NCBI GenBank assembly: GCA_018402095.1
Contig: JAGYJO010000087.1
Span: forward strand, 1 to 6,148
DNA: 6,148 nucleotides
Reading direction: 5' to 3'
Origin: a bacterium
GTDB lineage: Bacteria; Margulisbacteria; Marinamargulisbacteria; SXXA01
Below are positions 1 to 6,148 of this stretch, in pieces; position 1 is the stretch's first letter, and every line of letters starts with the position of its first letter. The translations under genes and the position numbers were made by a program. Below the pieces are notes generated by a model that saw nothing but the letters and a program-made list of their open reading frames with translations, was not told where the DNA came from and searched no databases.

Positions 1-483
1 ATTACCGGCTAAATATTCAGCATTCAAGTTAGACACCAATGTCGAACTCGCTACAATTAAAGGTGCTGTACCATCAGCAACCGTACTTTCGAAAATCGTT
101 CCATTGACCTGACCATTTACATCCAACTTAACAGCAGGCGACGATGTACCAATACCTACATTGTGATCTGTATCCATAAACAAAGTCGGCGTGCCCCATG
201 TAATCGCTTGTGCCGTGGATCCCGATGCCGCTGTATAAAAGGCATGGGTCCCAACCGTTTGTGTATAACGGCTAGCAAGGCCATCACTTTTATATATCCA
301 CCCACTATTATAGTTTGCATTATTAATACTATGGTATTCGTCTAAGCCATTTCTAGCGTCAAAAACCAATGCGGCAGTATTACCCAATTCAATCGCATTA
401 TAATCTTCCCAAAACGATACATTGGTTGTTCCTATTGCCAAGTTTCCGCCATTGGCAGCCTCATTGTAATAATAAGCATCATT
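1..483 (-). other. Post-head fibre-like region (last part), ending at an LNAEYLAG motif
   Basis: This includes SGNDAYYYNEAANGGNLAIG (a degenerate VGIG at about 430-441), a Trp- and Tyr-rich segment with FWEDYNAIELGNTAALVF and NYNSGWIYKSDG, then DHNVGIGTSSPAVKLDVNGQ. The last part, TAPLIVASSTLVSNLNAEYL, reaches the window edge at position 1. 'SP(A/T)xKLDVNG' and 'SxxxVxNLNAxxLxG' are strings I know from fibre-like proteins, often a short distance before the C-terminal intramolecular chaperone (peptidase S74) domain. The chaperone itself is not in the window, so its presence is a prediction. This is the most AT-rich part of the window by eye. Confidence 0.62.
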
Positions 484-3400
484 GCCAGAACTCTCCCAAA
501 GAGACGTCCCAACTTGCGTCAAATTGCTCGCCGACCCTGTGCCCGGTTTGAAATACAGATTGTTGTCATAATAATACAATTTGCCATATCCCGTAGTCGC
601 ATCTGGCGCGCTACCCCGTTCAGCAAGAGCCAAGGAACCTTCGAGTGTCAATTTTTCTACGGGGTTTGAGGTACCCACACCTATGTTCCCGGTGACTTTC
701 TGGATCACCAAGTGTGGTCCAGAAGGTATAAAATTCGACAGCCCTGCTATTTTAAATAGATCCGTAGATCCCTCATATTGCAAAGAAATACCTTCTGTAT
801 AAGAACGGTTTTCACCAAGTTTCAGTTCCGAGCTACCATTATCTGAAGTGTCAGGCGCAATCAAGGCAACAGCCGTAGAAGCAGATCCCAACACATGAAA
901 ATTCACAGATGGCGTCAATGTCCCTACACCAACGTCTCCCGATGTCGTCACAGAAAAAACAGACCGGGCGTCATTTCCTTGTGCCACAAACAAGCGACTG
1001 GCCGTTGCATCAGAATTAACATGCAACATAGCCAACGGTGTATTCGTTCCAATACCAACCCCCCCATTCGCTCTGATCAGATATTGGTTCTCAGCCGTAG
1101 ATGAAAAAGCACTAGCTTGTGCATCTGCCCAAACATAGGCTCCTGAATGTTCAGCTTTTGCCAGTTGCCCCATAGCGACACTATACGCACCATTGGCTTC
1201 ATTACGATCACCACCTGGAACCGTTGCGTAATCCGCATTCGCTATATTTTGGTACCCCCCACCAACAAGGCTATAGGCCCCTAAAGCTTGGTTCTCATAA
1301 CCACCTAAAACGGCTGCATAATTGTTAGCCGAATCTCCAGCTATGTTGCCATAGCCCCCAGCCACAACCGTATAGGGTGTCACAGCACTATTCAAATACC
1401 CTCCGGCCACAACAGCAAAATTACCAGTGACAACGTTAAGCTCACCACCACCAACAAACGACTTGGTCCCGTCAGCCCTATTGCTCAAACCACCGCCAAC
1501 GAATGAATAAGTACCAGCAATACGATTCTGAGCACCACCGACAACACTACTATGGGCCGCAGAAATAGTCTGAGATTCTCCGCCCCCAACAAATGCATAA
1601 TTAGCTGCAATGCTGTGTCCAGATCCACCTATAATGGCCCCGTGGGTACCCGAAGTGAGTGTATTCTGATAGCCACCCACCACAACGCTGTAGTCGCTAG
1701 CACTAGCAATACTATTTTCGAAACCGCCTGAAATAACAGCGTATTGCGCTAGCGCTTGGTTCCCTTGACCTCCAGATACGGCAGAAGCCTTACCAGAAGC
1801 TTGTGAATCCAAACCAAAAGCAACCGAATACAAACCAATGTTAGCGTTATCCCAATAAGTTGAATGGGTATCAGTCAAGCGTCCTGATCGAAAAGCGGCT
1901 TTCCCGGGATACCACATCGTGTAGACACCTGCGCCAGAAGTTGGAATGGCCTGGCTAGCGCCCAACGCATCAAATTCGCCTGCAAGCGAAAACAAAACAC
2001 CCTTTGTACTAAGAATTTGAAGTGGTACGAGAGGCTCACTGGTGCCAATCCCAACATCCGCCGTTTCATGGTAAATATTTCCGGAAGCATTCTGAGACCA
2101 TGCAAAATCCAAACCTGTAATCGCGCTACCATCACCCGAAAGATACGTGGCATTCAGCGTACCCACGACATCCAAGGGTGTAGTTGGATTTGTTTTGCCG
2201 ATACCAACGTAATTATTGGCCGTTACAACCAAGGCTGTATTATTAATCGCAAAAAGATTGGTCGTCACACCAACACTTCCCGTACCCGAACCTAGTACTG
2301 AAAAGTTCTTATTAGCAGGTAATGTAATCGCAAAATTATCCGACGGAGAAATACCGCCGCCAATCATCAAATCACCCGACATGGACAAACTAGACACACC
2401 AGAAATCGCACCTAAGTTCACTGTGACCGACTCAATACGTACTGCACCAGCCACACTTTCTATCGCAGCGTCTCCACCTGCAATTTGAAGAGTCCTTGTG
2501 TCTCCATCAAACTGAAATGCCGTATCAACCAAGACTTTACCATCCGAAGATACCAAATAATCGGTGCCCCCTGAATGTAATAAGCTATCGCTTAACAGCG
2601 ATGTATTGCCAACCACTAGACTGGCTAACGTACCAGCGCCAGCATTTGTGACACCCCACCCAGTCCCTGTGACGGCACCCGTGAAAGCAGTTGTTCCCGA
2701 AAACGATGGCGATGAGAATCCGATACCCGACAAGGTTTGCCCAGCTTTATTTGTCAAAACTTGATACCGATCTCCATCGCCATCAGTCATGTATAGATTC
2801 AGACCGACAAACTCGATAGCACCAGCAATAGGGGTACTCACCAAGGATCCCGATGTCGTCAAAATCATAGACGGTGTTGCCGTAGTCCCAGCCTTAATAT
2901 GCAAATGGCCTTTGGGCAGAGCCGTACCTATACCAACAGACCCTAAATTATAATACGCATTATTATTAAACTGACTCCATATAGAAGCCACATTGGTCAG
3001 TCCAGAACCATCCCCCACAAACGTCGTGGCATTGACTGTACCCACAACAGCCAACCCAGAATACGTAGGAACGATCCCAATACCAACCCGACCATCAGGT
3101 TCTACAACCAAATCGGTGGTATTCAAAGTAAAGCGATTGGTGTCTATCGCAAAAGCACCCGTTCCTGATTGGGAAAACGAAATATCCTGGTTGTCAGAAG
3201 CTGTCCATTGGCCACCCGCTGGCAATTGAAACGATCCACTTTCAGAGCGAAGCACACCAGACATGTAGACATCCGTAGCCGTCAACGCGCCATCGAGAGA
3301 GATAGCACCAGCATTAAAAGTCACGCCCTCCAAAAGAACCAATCCATCACGTGCAAAAATAGCCAAATCCCCATCAGACACAACAAACTGCCTTTGGGTA

Positions 3401-6148
3401 TCATCACTAAATGCGAACACATTTTGAATATTGGTCGTAATACCTGCTGAAATATCCAGCTGATCTTCCGTTGTAATCATCGTATCCGCACTAACCGTTA
3501 ATAAGCCAAGTGTCACTGTCTCAAATTCTGCATCACCATTGGTCGGTAAAGACCATCCCGTAGCACCCATCAAACCCGTTACCGTCGTCGTGCCAGACAA
3601 CGATGCGCCGGACAATGTCTTAGCGCTTAAAGTCTGTGTACCATCCGTTGTCACAAGCGCTCTTCTGGCACTTGCATCCGTAATATATAGGGTATTGCCG
3701 TAGTATTCCAAAGCCCCTTCGGGAGGACTCACCGTCAACGCGGTCGCTGCACCGATAATCATGGAAGGGGTCGTCGTGGTACCACCCGCCAAATGCAAGG
3801 TGGCCAACGGCTCAGTCACACCAATCCCCACCGCGTTAGTCGTATAGTACAAACGACCAAGAGAATCCTCTTTCCATGCGGAGTCCAAGTTGGACAAGCC
3901 GGAACCATCCCCCACAAACGCAGTGGCATTAACCGTACCAACGACCACCAACTGTGCATCCAAAGCAGGATCCGCACCAATACCAACCCGCCCATTTTCA
4001 GAATCAACAACGAATAAAGACTGATTCACACGAAAACGATTGGCCGTCACAACCACTTCGCCTGTACCTGACGTTAAAAGAGATACAGATTTATTAGCAG
4101 CCAAAGAGATAGAAAAGTCCCCCGTAGACACCACACCAGAGGCGTCAACAGTCACACGTCCTGCCAAACCCAGACTATCAGCGGTCATCGTCGTAGCTCC
4201 GGACAAAGGCCCAGCCAGAACCAAGGCCGTAGGACCTGTCAACGCCCCAGACATATCCAATGTAGAAATACCTGAAACGGCGGCATTGTTAATCGTCACC
4301 GTACCCAATGCCAAAACACCTGTATCCGACACAACCCGTCCATTTGTCGCAAAACGAATCTCACCGAGAGAACCATTCCCTGAACTGATTTGTGCATAAT
4401 CAGAGATCAATAGAAGACCAGACCCCGGTTGAAGAAGAATATCAGAGGTCGTGGTGGATACAGCGGTACCAGACACCAACATATTGCCAACACTCAATTG
4501 AGAAAGTACCGCATTGCCTGTACTAGATAAGCTCCAAGAAGGCCCAGAAATATTACCCGCAATTGTGGGTGCATTTAATGTTTTATTCGAAAGTGTTTGC
4601 GCCGTATCTGTATTAACAACCGTCCGACGACCTAGGCCATCTGTATAATACAAGCCAGAAACATACTCTAAAGCACCTTCTACAGGCGTCGTGAGTAAGG
4701 ATCCTCCTGGGGTTAAAATCAAAGCAGAACGCGTCGTGCTTCCTTGACCCAAATGCAACAAGGCATCCGCTGTTTCACGACCAATCCCCACGTTGCCAGA
4801 GGTATAGACAATCTGATCAGATCCAACACTATTCCACAGTGAATCCACTTGCAGATCCGTCAATCCAGAGCCATCACCAACAAATTTGGTGGCATTAACC
4901 GTCCCAACCACCAGTAAACGATCCATCTCATTGGGATCGCCACCCAAACCCACACGTCCATCTTCTATCACGAGAGAAGTGTTATTCACAGAATAACGAT
5001 TGGCCGTAACTCCAAATGTTCCCGTCGGCATGACAAATGCCAAATCAACATTGCTCGACGACGATACTGTCGTAGAAACAGGCAATCTCACATCCCCAGA
5101 CAGCAGCACAACAGATCCGTCCAAAAGAGCATTTCCAGAAACAGACAATTGGTCTACCCCTGAGATATCACCATCCACCAGCGTCAAACCGGTCATTCCA
5201 GAAAGAACGGTGCCATTAAGGGTAATCCCGGACAAAGACAACGTATCTGATGACTGACCCAAACGCAAAACACCCATAGGGACATACAAACGGTTATCTG
5301 TAGACAGCACAACGTTCATCAGTTTCAAATCAGTGGACGCCACAACATTCAATGTTGTCCCCGCCAAATACAGGCTATCGTCGGTCACACTGAGAGACCC
5401 CACCGTCATACGAGAAAAACCAGATACCCCAGACCCAGACACGGACCAAGACGGCCCTGAAAGCGTCCCCGTCATAGTCAAAACACCTGAAACCGTCGGA
5501 TTGGCAAGTGTCGTCGCCGTCAAGGTTTGCGCCCCATCCCACGTCGCCAATTTACGCCGGGCAGACGCGTCAGAAACATACCAGGTACCGTCATACTCCA
5601 TAGCACCGGGAACAAGAGATCCCGTTAGAGCGGTCGCAGATCCCAAAATCAAAGAAGGGGTAGACACACTCCCTCCCGCAAGATGCAACAATGCCAATGG
5701 CGTTGTAACACCAATCCCGACATTATTTTTATTGTAATACATCGTTAAATCTGAATTTTGTGTCCATGTGGGGTCCAAGTTAAACAAACCAGATCCATCA
5801 CCAGAAAAATAAGTGGCATTTAAAGTACCGACAACCTGAAGTGCCGTTGACGGTGACGTTGTCCCAACACCCACAAAACCACTGGTACCTACATACAATG
5901 TATTGGTATTCACATCCAATATCGTATCGCTGAGTGTTACCGTTCCTGTATCGACAGTTACACTGCCGGATACATTGAGCGACTGAATACCAGAAATAGT
6001 ATTGTTATTAAACGTAACGCCTTCCAAATCCACAACGCCAGAGTCTGCAAATACCCGAGCATCGCCTAAAGGTATGCGCAATTGGTGATTACCCGTTGTA
6101 TTGGAAAATTCAAAATAGTTCTGTACAAGAACAGAAGAAGAGGCTGTT
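1..6148 (-). CDS. Giant repetitive fibre/adhesin-like surface protein, partial at both ends
   Basis: One open frame crosses the whole window on the minus strand: 2,049 complete codons plus one spare base at 6148, with no stop and no frame change in a line-by-line translation. Start and stop both lie outside. N to C (residues counted from 6147): partial repeat 1-104; four supermodules 105-412, 413-734, 735-1033 and 1034-1326; hybrid fifth unit 1327-1381; lead-in 1382-1439; YadA-head-like repeats 1440-1670; fibre-like C-terminal part 1671-2049. The protein is rich in Gly, Ser, Thr, Val, Ala and Leu, has few charged residues, no cysteine, and Trp at fixed repeat positions. VGIG-type motifs recur about 15 times. 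No signal peptide, membrane anchor or catalytic motif is visible, as expected for an internal fragment. Known relatives of such repeats are trimeric adhesin heads and phage-fibre-like S74 proteins. Adhesion or a structural surface role is inferred. A prophage fibre is the main alternative. The coding call is very secure; the function is moderately so. Confidence 0.93.
484..1137 (-). other. Post-head fibre-like region with VGIG modules (first part)
   Basis: Immediately after the head repeats comes VWADAQASAFSSTAENQY then LIRANGGVGIGTNTP, a head-to-stalk junction I recognise in similar repetitive proteins. It continues with LAMLHVNSDATASRLFVAQG, GDVGVGTLTPSVNFHVLG, SSELKLGENRSYTEGISLQY, VTGNIGVGTSNPVEKL and SLALAERGSAPDATTG. 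KLYYYDNNLYFKPGTGSA, near 520-580, appears to be a distant counterpart of the EGALEY-G-LY-T segment of the supermodules. The VGIG-type sites are near 1048-1059, 922-933 and 673-684, so spacing here is irregular and shorter than in the array. The role is probably stalk; there is no enzymatic signature. Confidence 0.68.
1138..1830 (-). repeat. YadA-head-like short repeats, about 15 copies (residues 1440-1670)
   Basis: About 15 tandem repeats of 14-18 residues with the pattern Y-S-x-V-x-G-G-x-x-N-x-A-x-G-x. Examples are YSVAFGLDSQASGK, YSVVVGGYQNTLTSGT, HSSVVGGAQNRIAGT, YSFVGGGLSNRADGT, YAAVLGGYENQALGA and YSVAMGQLAKAEHSGA. This resembles the repeat of YadA-type trimeric adhesin heads, where each repeat is one turn of a left-handed parallel beta-roll and three chains pack into a trimer. 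Tyr/His/Phe at the start, Gly-Gly in the middle and Asn four residues later are the most constant positions. Two copies are longer (YAVISGGFENSIASASD and YTVVAGGYGNIAGDSANN) and may form bulges. The block probably supplies a trimeric head or adhesive surface; binding partner unknown. Confidence 0.83.
1831..2004 (-). other. Conserved lead-in domain to the head repeats (residues 1382-1439)
   Basis: This encodes KGVLFSLAGEFDALG, IPTSGAGVYTMWYPGKAAFR and SGRLTDTHSTYWDNANIG, running directly into the first short head repeat. I recall very similar 'MWYPxKAAFRAG ... WDDxNIGxYSxAFG' strings immediately before YadA-head-like repeats in large surface proteins of uncultured bacteria. It probably forms the cap or start of the head beta-roll. 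No named domain is claimed. It contains two tryptophans at positions that do not belong to the supermodule pattern, which supports it being a different domain. Confidence 0.65.
2005..2169 (-). repeat. Hybrid fifth unit: anchor plus first block only
   Basis: The unit starts with the same anchor in a variant form, VVGTLNATYLSGDGSAI (2119-2169), followed by TGLDFAWSQNASGNIYHETA and DVGIGTSEP (VGIG at 2044-2055) with LVPLQILSTK. At this point the other units continue with LHLAGG...EGALEY...SARR. Here the chain changes instead into the KGVLFSLAGEFD lead-in of the head region. The unit therefore acts as the joint between the tandem array and the YadA-like block. The Trp and VGIG spacing stays the same as in the full units. 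Confidence 0.78.
2170..3048 (-). repeat. Supermodule R4, 293 residues (shortest, most diverged)
   Basis: The anchor is VVGTVNATTFVGDGSGL (2998-3048), followed by VASIWSQFNNNAYYNLG, SVGIGTALPKGHLHIKAG, PIAGAIEFVGLNLYMTDGDG and GQTLSGIGFSSPSFSG. The usual SARR is replaced by GDR and the usual KTL by IGF. The GTGWGVTN tryptophan codon is at 2656. The rest contains GGTDYLVSSDGKVLVDTAFQ, VTVNLGAISGVSSLSMSG, DNFAITLPANKNFSVLG, GVTTNLFAINNTALVVT and VGIGKTNP. It is the last complete unit before the head-like region. Its erosion at otherwise conserved points may reflect its junction position. Confidence 0.83.
3049..3945 (-). repeat. Supermodule R3, 299 residues
   Basis: The anchor is VVGTVNATAFVGDGSGL (3895-3945), then LDSAWKEDSLGRLYYT, AVGIGVTEPLATLHLAGG, PSMIIGAATALTVSPPEG, ALEYYGNTLYITDASARR, TQTLSAKTLSGASLSG and GATGWSLPT (Trp codon at 3553). 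After this come TEDQLDIS, FAFSDDTQRQFVVSDGDLA, LLEGVTFNAGAISLDG, FQLPAGGQW, GTGAFAIDTNRFTLN and GRVGIGIVP. This copy most clearly shows the canonical 'EGALEY-G-LY-TDASARR' segment. It is also the copy whose late block is most like the partial unit at the high-coordinate end (LEGVTFN in both). Confidence 0.85.
3946..4911 (-). repeat. Supermodule R2, 322 residues (longest copy)
   Basis: Same order of blocks as the neighbouring unit. The anchor is VVGTVNATKFVGDGSGL (4861-4911), followed by DSLW, NVGIGRETADALLHLGQG (no Pro after VGIG), PVEGALEYVSGLYYTDGLGRR, AQTLSNKTLNAPTIAG and GPSWSLS (Trp codon at 4534). The middle is longer than in other copies and includes SDILLQPGSGLLLISDYAQ. It continues with LALGTVTINNAAVSGISTLDMSG, a duplicated-looking ALTGPTALVLAGPLSGATTM segment, GEVVVTANRFRVNQ and GRVGIGADP. 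The extra length is all in the stretch between the Trp block and the final VTANRF block, so that is the length-variable part of the module. Confidence 0.85.
4912..5835 (-). repeat. Supermodule R1, 308 residues
   Basis: The unit opens with the anchor VVGTLNATYFSGDGSGL (5785-5835). Then come a DPTW tryptophan, NVGIGVTTP (near 5698-5721), LALLHLAGGSVSTPS, PGAMEYDGTWYVSDASARR, AQTLTATTLANPTVSG and GPSWSVS (Trp codon at 5446). A variable beta-rich stretch follows, then LSGITLNGTVLSG, VDQLSVSG, GTFGVTANRYSVNN and DGRVGLGGDP leading into the next anchor. The anchor residues L, Y and S differ from the next three copies, which have V, a variable residue and V. 'LALLHL', 'EYDGTxY', 'SDASARR' and 'QTL..TL' are features I know from repetitive environmental surface proteins and phage-tail-like proteins. 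The block is probably structural stalk. Confidence 0.85.
5836..6148 (-). repeat. Partial supermodule R0 (C-terminal third of a repeat unit)
   Basis: This stretch encodes the last part of a unit whose beginning lies beyond 6148. It has the block NHQLRIPLGDARVFADSG, then LEGVTFNNNTISGIQSLNVSG, then VGVGTTSP (VGVG at about 5863-5874) just before the first VVGT anchor. The GVTFN..ISG..SLxVSG block matches the same position in the unit that ends at 3049 (LEGVTFNAGAIS) and, more loosely, the other units. It implies at least one more repeat upstream in the gene, so the repeat array is longer than the window. Confidence 0.8.

Noticed and set aside
581..802. Plus-strand ORF of 73 codons, and other small plus-strand ORFs at 163-551 and 895-1104
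   Set aside because: They lie antisense to continuous fibre-like coding sequence, with no convincing ribosome binding site and no recognisable product.
1138..1830. Gly-rich repeats considered as RTX calcium-binding nonapeptides or collagen-like repeats
   Set aside because: There is no GGxGxDxxx nonapeptide series and no continuous G-x-y triplet series. The 14-18 residue Y-S-x-V-x-G-G-x-x-N pattern fits YadA-type head repeats better.
1875..2153. Minus-strand ORF of 92 codons, and a similar one at 3816-4010
   Set aside because: Both are on the same strand as the main gene but in a different frame. The main frame at these places carries the conserved anchor, lead-in or LATLHLAGG motifs, so these are out-of-frame shadows.
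4040..4399. Plus-strand ORF of 119 codons, with similar ORFs starting at 2216 and 5000
   Set aside because: All three begin at TTGGCCGT, the reverse complement of the codons for the conserved T-A-N residues of the repeat. The similarity of these ORFs is a by-product of the sense-strand repeats, not a gene family.
5333..5737. Long plus-strand ORF of 134 codons
   Set aside because: It is antisense to the anchor and SARR part of a repeat unit, has no recognisable protein family and a Pro/Val/Thr-rich shadow composition. The minus-strand frame opposite it carries conserved repeat motifs.
2119..5835. Regularly recurring DNA words (for example CCATC..C..A.AAA...GTGGCATT) that could suggest a CRISPR or regulatory repeat array
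   Set aside because: The copies are about 900 bases apart, differ in sequence, and encode the same in-frame peptide anchor. They are protein-coding repeats, not a CRISPR or iteron array.

Overview
The window lies entirely inside one very large protein-coding gene on the minus strand. Reading the reverse complement with codons whose lowest + coordinate is 1, 4, 7 and so on gives 2,049 consecutive sense codons with no stop. Neither the start nor the stop codon is inside the window. I found no intergenic space, RNA gene, promoter, terminator, insertion sequence or CRISPR array. The many plus-strand ORFs and the short minus-strand ORFs in another frame are shadows of this gene.

The product looks like a fibrous, repetitive surface or fibre protein, rich in Gly, Ser, Thr, Val, Ala and Leu, with no cysteine in my translation. 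From N to C terminus (high to low coordinates) it contains: (i) the tail of an incomplete repeat unit (5836-6148); (ii) four full tandem supermodules of about 300 residues each (4912-5835, 3946-4911, 3049-3945, 2170-3048); (iii) a fifth unit that begins like the others but switches at about 2050 into a different domain; (iv) a conserved lead-in with MWYPGKAAFRSG and WDNANIG (1831-2004) followed by about 15 short YadA-head-like repeats (1138-1830); and (v) a C-terminal fibre-like region with further V-G-I-G motifs (1-1137), ending at a SNLNAEYLAG motif at the window edge. A VGIG-type motif, often followed by T-x-x-P, recurs about 15 times and runs through every region.

This architecture is known to me from large 'hypothetical' proteins of uncultured environmental Gram-negative bacteria, and in parts from phage-tail-fibre-like proteins carrying a C-terminal intramolecular chaperone (peptidase S74). 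Here that C terminus would lie beyond position 1. By eye the base composition is intermediate (near half G+C, more AT-rich at 240-600), and the coding strand is rich in G and T. This does not identify the organism. An uncultured Gram-negative bacterium is the best guess, and a prophage or phage origin cannot be excluded.

The modules probably build a long, trimeric, beta-rich stalk with a YadA-type head block embedded in it. The function is likely adhesion or surface display, but that is inferred from architecture. No enzymatic motif was seen.
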